64,000 nucleotides of DNA from Istiophorus platypterus (Eukaryota; Chordata; Actinopteri; Istiophoriformes; Istiophoridae), in NCBI GenBank assembly GCA_016859345.1, contig CM029119.1, forward strand, positions 5,772,109-5,836,108. The letters are read 5' to 3'. Shown piece by piece: positions 13,301 to 23,265 of the stretch; position 1 is the stretch's first letter, and every line of letters begins with the position of its first letter. Both the position numbers and the translations under genes were made by a program. The notes under the pieces are model-generated. The model searched no databases and had not been told where the DNA came from. It worked only from the letters and a program-made list of their open reading frames with translations.

Positions 13301-14163
13301 CCCCACATCCTTTTCAGATACAACCTCTTACTTCTGCTCAGTATGTTTGCCCAATGAGCAGCCGTGCTGGAGCAGTCGGAGACTAAGTGCAAAATATGTG
13401 CAAAAGGGCGCCTCAACAGTGGTCTTGTGGTAAGGGGATATTACGTTTCATTTACATCTGCCAGCCAGGCTGAGTTTAACATTTGCAAACTTGTGGTCGT
13501 GAGCTTCTTTCAAATACAGATCCCTTGGTTGGAAAAACTATTGTCCCTCTATAAAGCAACTGCACTCTTAACTAGAATGTGTAAGACAAACATAAAAGTC
13601 TGACGCTTTCTTTAAGGGTGTTGTTCTGATCACCTCTAAAATAAGCTGATCCAGATGTTTCTGACATGCTTATCTGTTTGTAACACCTCCCATCTTGCAC
13701 ATGCACACGTCTTTAGGGAAACTGTGCACTGTCAAGCTGTAGATACAGGATCGGGAGATGTTAAAAAACTCTTCCTGAGGGGGCTATTTCTAATACATTT
13801 CCCTGACACGAGGGGGCCAGCCTTTGAGTGATATATAATGTGCTCTCTGCTCTATGCTCCACTGGATTCCCAGGTAAATCCATATCAGGAAAGAATGGGG
13901 GGGTGGGGTGATGCCTTTGCTAAACTGGCATTTTTCTGAATTATGAAAAAGTTTCGCTGGCACAATAATATTTCAAATATGATCCAACTCTTCTACCCTC
14001 TTCACCCTCTGCCTTAGTGCAGAAAGGAAATGAAAGCACTGATTTGTCATTACTAATTCACTCATTTCATTCTACTTATTCAGTTTGTCATTTGTCATTC
14101 AAAAAGTCCAACTTGACGTGTTCTGTCCAGAGTAACAGAATCTGACTGCAAGTCCACGCTCCA
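10379..14163. other. Unassigned sequence downstream of the TMEM100-family gene
   Basis: This stretch should hold the 3' untranslated region of the minus-strand gene that ends at 14164. Reading outward I find no AATAAA or ATTAAA hexamer on the minus strand between 14163 and about 12440, so the transcript end cannot be placed. Two plus-strand open frames (12002-12430, 142 codons; 12779-13072, 97 codons) show no recognisable domain, signal peptide or biased codon use. I do not call them genes. Confidence 0.5.
10664..10720. repeat. Imperfect (AAT)n microsatellite
   Basis: AATAAT and AATAAA words alternate, interrupted by G substitutions towards the right end. Confidence 0.75.
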
Positions 14164-14637
14164 TCACAAAGTGCCCTGTTCAGTGGTGAAGAATCCACTT
14201 TCCTTCTTTTTTCTCTTCCTCAGTCTGTGGGCCCTCCAGCAAACAGCTGCCATGAGCAGCATCACCACGCCAACACACAGCAGTGCTACCGACACCACTT
14301 TGGTCTGGAGCAGCGTGTTGAAGGTGAACGTCACCCCGGTGCCCGCCATGCCAATCACTAGTGATATCACACCAAAAGGAAATACGCAGCGATACCAGGA
14401 CTTCTCTGTCCCGCCTGTAGCCTGGGCAAGGCGCTCTAGCGTGTGGAGAGACTCCGGAGGTTTGGATGGGTCTCTTCCGAAGCTCCCTTCCCCTTCTCCT
14501 CCATCTCCAAGGCCATTCAAACCCTGGCTCTGGTTCTCAGAGTCCTGGGGTAAGGTGTTAGCATCACTGTTGTTGCCGCAGTCCAGGTCTGGGTGAAGGA
14601 CCGGGGCCGGGGGCTGGCGGCCTGAAGAGCAGCCCAT
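14164..14637 (-). CDS. tmem100-like: TMEM100-family two-pass membrane protein
   Basis: The frame encodes 157 aa; human TMEM100 is 134 aa. Residues 1-70 are polar and low in structure, rich in Ser, Gly, Asn and Pro. The diagnostic part starts at residues 74-84 with ATGGTEKSWYRC, close to the TMEM100 juxtamembrane motif. Membrane segment 1 is about 85-106 and segment 2 about 113-134, ending in the conserved CW. A strongly basic tail follows (RLRKRKKKES, 138-147). The final residues differ from the conserved TMEM100 tail, so this may be a diverged paralogue. Related families are TMEM100 and PIRT. In mammals TMEM100 acts in endothelial ALK1/BMP signalling and modulates TRPA1-TRPV1 in sensory neurons; whether that holds here is inference. 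I chose the ATG at 14637 for its strong Kozak context (AAGATGG). The frame is open further upstream without another good start. MGC at the amino terminus could be acylated, though residue 6 is Gly rather than Ser/Thr. As in mammalian TMEM100, the coding sequence lies in one exon. Confidence 0.87.
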   Translation of the reverse strand: MGCSSGRQPPAPVLHPDLDCGNNSDANTLPQDSENQSQGLNGLGDGGEGEGSFGRDPSKPPESLHTLERLAQATGGTEKSWYRCVFPFGVISLVIGMAGTGVTFTFNTLLQTKVVSVALLCVGVVMLLMAAVCWRAHRLRKRKKKESGFFTTEQGTL

Positions 14638-14828
14638 CTTGGAACTACTGTCTTTGGGCAAGGAAGCAAGAGAGGCTGATGACAACGGTTCTCTCAGCGT
14701 GCGTCCAACGATTGCTACTGGTGCTTGTGATGCCACAGGGGGTTTCTCTAAAGCTTCTTCTGGTGTTCTCAATGACAATGAGGTTGCTGCTGTTGTTATT
14801 GTTGCTCTCAACACTTGCCAGCATGTGC
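14638..14828 (-). other. Predicted 5' untranslated part of exon 2, with an upstream open frame
   Basis: The exon edge at 14828 follows a good acceptor on the minus strand: a pyrimidine-rich tract ending CCAATTGCAG. The first ATG in this exon (14824-14822) opens a frame rich in Asn and Ser that stops at TAG, just 7 bases before the chosen start of the membrane-protein frame. The main frame is also open through this region and reads plausibly as protein (TPEEALEKPPVASQAP). Either this is a leader with an upstream ORF, or the true protein starts earlier and a one-base difference separates the two frames. Confidence 0.6.
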
Positions 14829-15041
14829 CTGCAATTGGAGAGAAAGAAAGAGAGCAGTGAAAAAAGGGGAGGACAAATAATAGGGCAAGATGTAGAAGAA
14901 AGAACAACTACTGGGCAAACACTTCAGCTGGGGTACAGACTCAAACATAGAAAACGGTAAAACAAAAAAGGTTAAAGAAGAAAGAAAACAAAACAGAAAT
15001 ATTATTTTCACATAGACTAGCTGAAAAGATAATGCACTTAC
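14829..15041 (-). other. Predicted 213-bp intron in the 5' region of the TMEM100-family gene
   Basis: On the minus strand the donor is ACATG|GTAAGTGC at 15042/15041, a near-perfect consensus. The acceptor is CCAATTGCAG|GC at 14829/14828, preceded by a C/T-rich tract. An intron between non-coding exon 1 and a single coding exon is the usual layout for TMEM100 genes. Confidence 0.65.
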
Positions 15042-15155
15042 CATGTATTTTCAGTGTCCATGAATGGGTGAATGTTTTCAGAGCTGTCTCGTCTCCTGAG
15101 CTGCGTGCGGCAGCTACAGCAGCAGCAGCAGCAGCAGCAGACCGGTGTGTGCGTA
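15042..15155 (-). other. Predicted 5' non-coding exon 1 of the TMEM100-family gene
   Basis: Bounded downstream by the strong splice donor at 15042. The start is estimated at about 30 bases below the TATA box, so the exon would be roughly 115 bases. It contains eight CTG units on the transcribed strand. In the reading phase that joins to the coding frame of exon 2 there is no ATG, which supports an untranslated role. Confidence 0.5.
15117..15140 (-). repeat. (CAG/CTG)8 trinucleotide repeat
   Basis: Eight uninterrupted units, CTG on the gene's sense strand, inside predicted exon 1. A further Leu/Ala-like GCT/GCC stretch follows. Confidence 0.9.
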
Positions 15156-15260
15156 TGTGTTGTGATGCCGATGTCCATAGACTATATAATCACAGAGAGG
15201 AGGAGGAGGGGCCTAGGGGAGTGGTAGAAAGGATGGCTCGCTGTGATTGGCTCCCTCAGC
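15156..15260 (-). promoter_or_regulatory. Core promoter of the TMEM100-family gene
   Basis: Reading the minus strand, a CCAAT box (15250-15246, in AGCCAATCAC) is followed 56 bases later by a TATA element (TATATAG, 15188-15182). A G/C-rich block with CCCCTAGGCCCC lies between them. The spacing is typical of a focused TATA-type promoter and would put the start site near 15155. The predicted donor and acceptor then follow in the same direction, so the parts support one another. No start-site data exist to confirm it. Confidence 0.6.
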
Positions 15261-18200
15261 AGAGCGATTTCAGGGAGAAGGAGAAGAGGTGAGGTTAACT
15301 GTTCAGCTCATTCAGTGATATTAATTCATTATTTAGTGTGACGAGGAATTTGAGATGTCCCGAGGACAGTGCCTTGTTCCCAGGCTGCTGTAGGCTTCAG
15401 CTTCAAAGTGTATTGGTTCATCTTTCAGAAGCAGAAATCATCTAATGTCATTGCACTTTTTTTTTTATCATTATATGCCATCAGCACTGATCTGCTGTTG
15501 TTCCCAGTGTGGCTGGGCATGCACAGAGTATACATGCGGCACATTCTGCATGCCAATCTCCCATCTCCATTTTTCACAGTTGCTGTCACACACATTGTTG
15601 TTATGTGAAAACCTCCAAAATTTTCATTTTTTTTCTGCCAGGCTGCGCAGGGATGATAATGGAATATCATTACTGTTAGTTAAAAATCCGCTTCTCCAAA
15701 GAGTCTCCTTTTCCACATGAAAACTAGGCCTGTCCCTTTCGTGACTGCTGAAAATTTTATCATTCAGTGGAGTTTTAACTACATTTCCTCAGCCTGAGAG
15801 TTGACAAATATAACAAGTACATAGAGAAGCATGACATAGTGAAGATTAAACAAACACCTAGTTTTATTTAAGGGGTTTTCACATGGCAACAGTGATAGTA
15901 ACTCGGGACTTTAGGACAGTAATTGGAAACATGGCTCCCCTCCCTTTGTCTTCCCATTGTCCCACATCATGTGCGTCATTCATGTTCCCCTGCACAAAGG
16001 CATGACAGTCAGCTTTGTCACGGTCACTGTCCTCATCAAATTCCTCCCATACATGTCCCCTTGTTGTTCACACTCCCCTTTCTCCTCTGACAATGACCGT
16101 GAGACACATGAATCAACTGCATCCCTGGGGACAGCACGTATCACAGATATTGGGGCCTAAATTGCATTGTTAGTATGAGAATGCATGTGCACATGTGTCC
16201 ATTGATCTATATTATCCATGATTTTCTTCTTCTCAAGGCAGCAAAATTTTCCAATTGACAGGATCTGCTGTAATTACCCCATGTCTGATTTTGGCTGATA
16301 TCTCACAGGCACAGCTGCTCTGAAGGGAGCACTAATGTCATTGGTTGAGTTAAACCTCAAACAGTGGAGCACCAGTTTTCTACTACTGAAGCCTATTGAA
16401 AATGGAAGAGGGAAAGGGAAGCTAATATCCAAGCAGAAACCATACCAGCTAAAGACTGAATACTAGATGGAAGTGTTTCAATGTGAATCACTGTGATGAC
16501 TAATGCACATCGGAGTTGTTTGTATCTGAAAGTTTTCAAAGACATTGGGTTACAGTTGTCAGATAAACTGAATAGATTTTATTTATCACTTGTCGCATTT
16601 TGGGGTGCAAGCCGTAATCGATTGACTGTCAGTGTCACCTAGATACAACGATGCCAGTCACAAATTCATGAGAAACACCCCCTAATCCATGGAATGGATC
16701 CACTGTCATCACTGTTTCTGGCATCAGTAAACAGGTAAAATGAGATTTGTTTACTGGCCTTTCTTTGTCCCTAAAATAAGGAGACTGTTAAACTTCACTC
16801 CAGTTTTAAAGCCATGCCTCTAACAGGTCTTTTCATAACAGACATATTGACTTATCATGAAAGAACAATGACAAGCATGGTTAACAGCATTAGTGATGTT
16901 TAAGCTCCAGTGAATTGTCCCAGTATGCTATGTCAGTGAGCCAGCATGAACAATATCAGGCACTGAAACTAGCAGGACAAAACCTAATGCAGCCATTAAT
17001 GATGTATGCTTAATTGCACCTGTGCATTTCCTGCTGTGACACTTGATAAACTGTTTGCAGTGAAAAAGGCCTACGGGGGCCAGTCAAGCTTGGATTACCT
17101 GGTGCAGCTAACAATTTTAAAGCTACTATTTTAAATAGGGTAGTAAAGGCTAATGGTTTCTTATCTACTCATTATCAATTCTTGTTTTAATGTTCAACAG
17201 TGTTTGTGAGTAGCTTTGATACATATTATGGTACAAATAATGATGCTAGTATTATGGTAACCAAACACTCGATGTTATTAAAATAAAAATCCTGTAGACT
17301 GTGAAATGATCCAGCAAAGCATTTTACTGTAAGGTGATATAATTTTTTATTTTAGTTAGAATTATATTGTTTTTGGGCTATGTGTGCAGCACACAGACAG
17401 GGCCTGCAGGCAGGCAGGGCTTTAAGTGTCGGCGCACCAATGGGAATAAAATCCCCACAACATAAAAATCCCCTGACATTCCCTACTGAAATAATTCCTT
17501 ACCAAGCTTAAATCCCTGCCCATGTATCATGTATCTACGTGGCAATTGTAATTGTAATTATTCTTTAATAATAAAAGTTAGTATTGTTTTTTTCTTGTAA
17601 ATTATTCTCCAATTAGCAATTATTTTGTACCTAATTTGCATGCCACTATCAAAAAAGGGAAGTGTTGCTGTAGCTTAACTACTTCCAAAAAGAGAAGCCT
17701 GTTGCTTTGCTGGGTAGAGTTTCAAAGCAGTTCCCCACCTCTGCAGGTAATGGTGAGACTACAGGTTTTGACAGGATGCACCAAAATATAAAAGTTTCGT
17801 GTTAGCTCTATGTTCCTGCTTGGCTTGGCTCAAAATGTAGCTTAAAACGGAGAGAGATTATTTGAACATGACATTTGTGATTTTCTCCGTGGGATTTTGA
17901 GTGATGGCATTAATGATAACGTGTCCTGTGTTCAGCTGTGGTTCCAGGACTTTGGTATTGTACACACTGGCACACTGTCATGGCTTAACTTGCACAACTG
18001 GTAGTGATGTGAACCATCATTAATGTCATTAGTTACACCTGTTATTTTCCTGCTACGTCTAGTCCAAGTGTTGAGTGGAAAAACATTGTGATTCATACTG
18101 TTATATCAGTAGTGGTGTATCAAAGCTACAAATCCGAACATAAAGATTCTCCCTATGTAATGTCAAAGAAAGCCTGTGTCACGAGTTGCTGGCGGTGACA

Positions 18201-20191
18201 CGAGGGGTAAGTGCCTCTTTGCTAATTAGCAACATGCAGCTAGTGAAGTGGAAAGCACACTGAGTACCTAGTCAAGTCCCCTGTGTTCTCACAATGGTAC
18301 TCAGGAGCCACCATGATAATGACAGATCTGATCTCATATTAATATGGAACCACCTGAGACCCGGCCGAGGCCCCTTTTTAATTGTATTAACAGTGTCCAA
18401 GTACAACTGAAGGTGGGACAGTACTTTGTCCTGTTTTCGCTTTTCTGCTTATTGTCTTTTTCTAATGCTTAATTGTAGAAGCATCTACATCAGCAATGAT
18501 TTCTTTCACGGCTTTGACGTATATGCTGACGCTGACTGTTGTCTCGATGACGTCTCATCGGACTAACCAGCCTCCTTAAGGCCCCTCCAGGTGTTAAAGA
18601 AGCAGATGGAGAATGCAGCCAATTTGCAGCGAAAATCCTGTTTTATTATAGAACGTCTTTGATGCATGTTTAATTCATTTTACTACAAGCAACACTCCAC
18701 CTTTCCAGACAATAACTGTTTACATCATTATATCTTGTGCTCTACTGAATGTCCTCTGGCATTGCTATATAATGTTTGTGTCACAGGCACAAATGAGCCT
18801 GTAAGTAGTAAAGCTAAGGCTGAGATAACCCTTTTAATCTGGAGACATAATCCCTTGTGAAAGCACTGGCAGTGAAGGGGATATTGCGCTGTTACCTTGG
18901 TGGCATAAAGGCTTATTTGCAGGTTGTTGTATGTGCGTCTTTGTGTCCATTTGTGGAAGAAGGTCATTCTAATAACAGAGCAGCCTTCAATAATGGATTA
19001 TGTGAGCGTTTTAACACACATAGTGAGGAAAAAACAGCATAGACGGTAGAGGATGGAAGAGGAGGCTGAGGAGGAATAGATTAGTGTTATAGAAAGATCT
19101 TATACAGTACTGTCTGCTGTGCTGCAGTCAGCCATTCATGGTTGGTAACAAAGAGGAGCTTTGTGCCAAAGATAGGTATGCCCCCCCCCAAAAAAAAAAA
19201 AAAACAAAACAAAACACTACCACAACACACACATAAACACAAAGGGTCAGTGGGTCAGTGGAGCTGGTGATTGTATATTAGGAGTTGAGAGAAACAAAGT
19301 GGAGGAAGTTTCTGTGGAAGCGCTTTGTGGTTAAAATGTGGGTTTTTCTGCATGTGTGTGTGAACTAGTCATGGTCAACAGCTTTTATAAAATGCTATTT
19401 TCCATGTCAGACAGCGTGAGAAGAAAAAAGATGAGATGGGAATGACAGCATTACTTAATCAGCATGTTTACATGCACAAAGTCATTTAACCAAAACAGAC
19501 AGATTACGGTAATCTCTCAAATAAGATGTTTAGACTGGATAATATGTTTATATTAGACACAAAAGAGAGTTTCATGATTTAACTTTTTTTTCTGGAGGGA
19601 TATGATGTTGCCTACAGGTTAATGGGGAATAAATGTCGGATGTGAGATTAGAGGCACTTTTGTTTGTTATCACCACAAGTAGTGCCATTAAGCTGTCACC
19701 CCAAAAAAACAAAGTTTATTCATAGCCTACTCACTGTGCTCAGCTGTAACATTTTGGTGGTGCACAGGTTCAAATCACAGGAGACCAGACTAAAGTGTAG
19801 ATTCTACATTAGATTAGTAATTAGAAAGAAGGACGAGTAAGATTACAGGTGGGGCCATTTAGATTATCGACCTATGCTTAGTTGATAATTACCTTCCATA
19901 GTTAAATTATAGAGTTATGAATAGGACATTTTAGGGGTAATTGGCTGTTGATCTTTGCTCAGTCCTCACTAGGTTAACTTGAATTTGAATCTCTAATCTT
20001 GTCTATCGTCTACTATGTATAGACATGTGTCATTTTGTAGCTAAGCTATATGGTAAAAGAGCAGCACTGGAGTCTTATTTGCACTTACTTATATTCATAC
20101 CTTAACAAAAAACACAGCAAAAATGTACTATTACAGTGTTACCTTGTATATAAAGTCAACTTAAACTTAGGTGTAAAAGTAAAGTTACAGT
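15261..20191. other. Unassigned intergenic sequence
   Basis: Almost 5 kb upstream of the gene with no exon or repeat that I can name. It may hold enhancers of the adjacent gene, but I see no specific evidence. Open frames are all under 92 codons. Confidence 0.5.
19181..19216. repeat. C-run followed by A-rich run
   Basis: Nine C bases run directly into about fifteen A bases and then AAAAC repeats. Such a junction is prone to sequencing and assembly length errors. Confidence 0.85.
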
Positions 20192-20271
20192 AAAACAACA
20201 ACAGCAACAATAATAATAATAATAATAATAATGATGATGATGATGATGATGATGATAATAATGATGATAAT
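20192..20271. repeat. Compound (AAT)n-(GAT)n microsatellite at a LINE 3' end
   Basis: AAC/AAT units pass into AAT, then GAT units, immediately beside 'acttatatagcacgttt'. On the minus strand this is the 3' tail of the neighbouring LINE: fish LINEs of this type end in short tandem repeats rather than poly(A). Confidence 0.8.
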
Positions 20272-22040
20272 TCTACTTATATAGCACGTTTCAATACAGT
20301 TAAAAAAATGCCTTACAATAAGAACAGAATGCATTAAAAATCAAAGAGAAAATAAAAAAAATCTTGTCTCCTAAGGCAAGTCTTTCCAAAGACTAGGAGG
20401 CTCTGTCATCTTTGTTTATCAATCTAGACCTTGAAACAACCAGAAGCGACACTTCTAATGACCTGAAGGCCTCTCAAGGCTTTGGAAGCAATCGATAAAT
20501 TGATTCTTAAAACAACAGGTAGCCAGTTAAGAGAAGCCAGAACTGGTGAAATGTGGTCATAGTTTAGTTATGGCTAGTCTGAGTTAAAATTGTGGCAGCA
20601 GAGTTTTGGATGAACTGGAAGCGGGAGAGAGATTTTTTTCTCTTATGACAGAGAGCATGGAATTACAGTTGTCCATCAACAGGTTATGAGAGCAAAATTT
20701 CTACTTTCCAGGTCTTTGGCAGAAAGAAATGGTCTAATCCTTGAAATGTTTCTGAGACGATAAAAACTTGACTCAACCATTGAGTTTACATGTTTATCTA
20801 GGGTGAGGATATTATCAAAGATGACAGCAAGATTTCTGCAGTGCTGAGTTACAGAATGAGATAGTGACCAAGACTGTTATATCTTGACCTATGATTCAAA
20901 TCAATGTCTTAGTATTAAGCTGCAGGAAATTTTGTGACATCCTCCTAACAATATCATGTAGACAGTTAAGCACTATTCTGTAAGGTGTTTCAGGGTCACA
21001 GTTTGAACAAATATTAGTATCCTCTGTATAAAAATGGAAACTGATATCGTGTCTGCACATGAAGTAGCCAAGAGTGAGCAGTGACTGAACCCTGAGGCAC
21101 CCTGCCGTGAAACCCGTTAAATACAGAAGCAACTGTCTTTCAGGTAAGATCTGAATCATTAAGGATCAGGGCCACTGTTACAAACCCAGTTCTCAGAAAC
21201 GGTCCAAGATATTGTTGCGCTTAGGTCCATGAGACAATCGATTTGATTTTAAATTGATCTTTGACCAGCATCGCCTGACAACTATAAGTCATTTATGACT
21301 TTAGGAAGAGTAGTATCTGAAATATTTCTTTAAAATATTGTATGCATTAATAAAAAGCAAGCAGCAAGCTTAGAAATAGATCTATGGCTTTTTGAAAGTG
21401 GTTCTACAGGAGCAGGCTTAAAGAATTCAGGAACAGAACCTGTCGACAGTGAGCAGTCGAAAAACCGCAGAATAGAGGGAGAAACTGTGTTAAAAGCATA
21501 AGAGATGAAATTTTCCAGGGAAAATATACAAAGGAAAGATTCAGGGTTTCATTGTCATTATCAAATCAGGCAGTAGAGATGGAGGAATTCGACTGAATGA
21601 GCTGAGGGATATTGCACAGGGCTTTTCGACAGAAATTGGAGAATCAGGAGGAGAATTGGAACATCTAATAGCTGAGACCTCCTGGAAAAACAAAGACGGA
21701 AATGTGTTGCATTTCTCAGAGGTCGCAAATAATATCTGGCCCAGGGGGCGATGGATGGTACCGCTCACAATGGTGCAAATTCTAGGGCGAGACTTGTTTT
21801 CAATTATAGAAACAGATCTAGAATTGAGGTGTTCCAGTTGAACTTTGAGTTTTGAGGATTTCTGAAAAAATTCTCCACTTTGTGACATTTTTGTTACAGC
21901 GCCCAAGTATTCTCATCTCTCCATCTTATCGAGAGGCAACTAGAATTTCTGGTCTTGCAAGGGGCAATTTCATCCTTATTAAAGTTAGCCAACAGCTCAC
22001 TTGCAGAAAGTTGTGAGCCAAAGAAAAGAGACAGGATACT
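20200..22040 (-). mobile_element. LINE (L2/CR1-like) reverse-transcriptase remnant
   Basis: The minus strand holds a broken non-LTR reverse transcriptase. The catalytic box is visible as HFYTEDT (YTED at 21030-21019), one or two substitutions from the usual YADD. It is followed by CLHDI and MSQNFLQLNTKT, which fit the region just after the box. Upstream, frame pieces at 21906-21541 (KSRPRI, ATSEKCNTFPS, SAIRCSNS) fit the linker before the RT domain. The 3' end is marked by an 'agcacg'-type phrase and the tandem-repeat tail. The endonuclease half is missing, so it is a 5'-truncated copy typical of target-primed retrotransposition. The clade is assigned by motif style only. Stops and frameshifts make it inactive. 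Confidence 0.82.
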
Positions 22041-22077
22041 CGAAACGAATCTCACACTCTTCTAGTATAACATTTCC

Positions 22078-22083
22078 TTTATT
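22078..22083 (-). terminator. Poly(A) signal AATAAA
   Basis: AATAAA on the minus strand, 31 bases after the stop codon of the small candidate gene at 22114-22341. Single hexamers occur by chance in AT-rich DNA; only the position makes this one notable. Confidence 0.35.
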
Positions 22084-22113
22084 TTAAACAAAGTGCCTAT
22101 AAAGTGAACAACA

Positions 22114-22341
22114 TTAATGTAATTGTTTATAGCCGCGTGCATTAACCCCGCTCAGTTGGGCATGAGCCAGGACACGGTTTGTTGAAACGAGCGAGTGGCC
22201 ACCAGGACCTAAACAACCTGCACCTGCCGCGGTGCTCCAGCGTGGCTCGGGGCCTTCCAGGAGGACGCCTGTTGCGAGTGGCTGAGGTGGCAGCGCTGTT
22301 GAGATGATCCTTGGCAGGTTGAATATTGCCTTGAGGTTCAT
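22114..22341 (-). CDS. Candidate small gene or retrocopy in a CpG-rich patch (unrecognised)
   Basis: A 75-codon frame starting MNLKAIFNLPRIIS, a basic-hydrophobic start that resembles a mitochondrial targeting peptide. I do not recognise the product. Support is contextual. The patch 22130-22450 has many CpG dinucleotides while its surroundings have very few. An ETS-type site (CCGGAAGTG) lies about 85 bases upstream, and a poly(A) signal lies 31 bases downstream. The frame can be extended 24 codons upstream to an ATG at 22413. The compact, intronless form could be a true small gene, a retrocopy of a housekeeping mRNA (no A-tail is seen), the first exon of a larger gene, or part of an unfamiliar transposon. 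Codon-level evidence is lacking. Confidence 0.25.
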   Translation of the reverse strand: MNLKAIFNLPRIISTALPPQPLATGVLLEGPEPRWSTAAGAGCLGPGGHSLVSTNRVLAHAQLSGVNARGYKQLH

Positions 22342-22414
22342 GCTGTCAAACCCATCTGGCTGCAAGCGCTGCCAAAATTGTGCCCTGTCACCTTCTGTTA
22401 TGATGCCACCCACC

Positions 22415-22450
22415 CGTAGTCAGCACTTCCGGGACGTAACCTCTTCTCTA
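22415..22450 (-). promoter_or_regulatory. ETS-type site in a CpG-rich patch
   Basis: CCCGGAAGTG on the minus strand at 22433-22424, beside ACGT. ETS/GABPA sites of this form commonly sit at start sites of TATA-less housekeeping and mitochondrial-protein promoters. No transcript evidence is available. Confidence 0.35.
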
Positions 22451-22679
22451 GTCCCTTTCTCGTCCCGCTCAAAGTTACATGTAATGTAACATATTAAAGG
22501 TTCTGTTCACCAAAATTTCTATACGGATATTTTCTAACTTGGCTCTGGTGGTGAGTTAACACCGTCCTCACTGGTAGCCCTGGCTATATATTATCTGATA
22601 TATGATCACCTTATGACATAGATATCATAAGCTTGTAAGAAAACAGTTGCCCTTTTTCACATTAGCATTCCTTTGAAGT

Positions 22680-22860
22680 TGAGTTTCTAACCACCTCTCA
22701 AATAGAAGTCAGATATTCACTCTTTTAGCTTGGTTTTGTCTCCAAAAACTCACGAGAAAAGATACTGGACATGCTCCTCTATGTTGACCAGCTAGTTGCT
22801 AACACTGGTTTTCTGTCATTTACTGTAGCACTTGCACAAGTTAAACCGAACTGAAATCTG
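22680..22860 (+). repeat. Dispersed repeat, family A copy 1
   Basis: Shares with copies at 25.8, 29.7 and 50.1 kb the phrase order 'ctcttttagc', 'gttttgtctccaaaaactc', 'gagaaaagatactgg', then 'ccagctagttgctaac'. I recognise it as a common fish repeat. No coding content. Confidence 0.55.
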
Positions 22861-23265
22861 AATAAATTAAATATTAAAAGTAGTATTTTTTAAAAAATCT
22901 CAGGGTTAGATTGAGGGAATGTGGATTCGTTGTCTGAGTATTTAAAAAAAAATATATAAAATAATCGGGCTACAGCCGTGTACCTAGTCACATAGACAGG
23001 CTTATTTTTCAAAGTGAGTACCTCAAATTAAATTCCTTTCTGCTCTATTGTATTGTGGTCAAGGCAAAGTTTCTTTAGAGACACCTCATATCTCAGAACC
23101 TTGGCAAATAAAGCAAAATGCATTGCTAGATACCAAAAGGAAAGTGAGACAAAACATTTCATGTAATTTGGTCGCATCCATCCTTAAAGCTACTAAATAA
23201 AAACTATTCAAAATTTCACTTTAATAGTTTCTTTATGTTGCAGCTTTAGACTGAAATTGTTTCTG
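22861..23265. other. Unassigned AT-rich sequence
   Basis: Nothing recognised in about 400 bases. Confidence 0.5.

Noticed and set aside
14171..14596. 141-codon plus-strand frame
   Set aside because: Antisense shadow of the TMEM100-family coding sequence.
19735..19800. Second B-box-like word (caggttcaaatcacag)
   Set aside because: No A-box at a suitable distance and no SINE body recognised.
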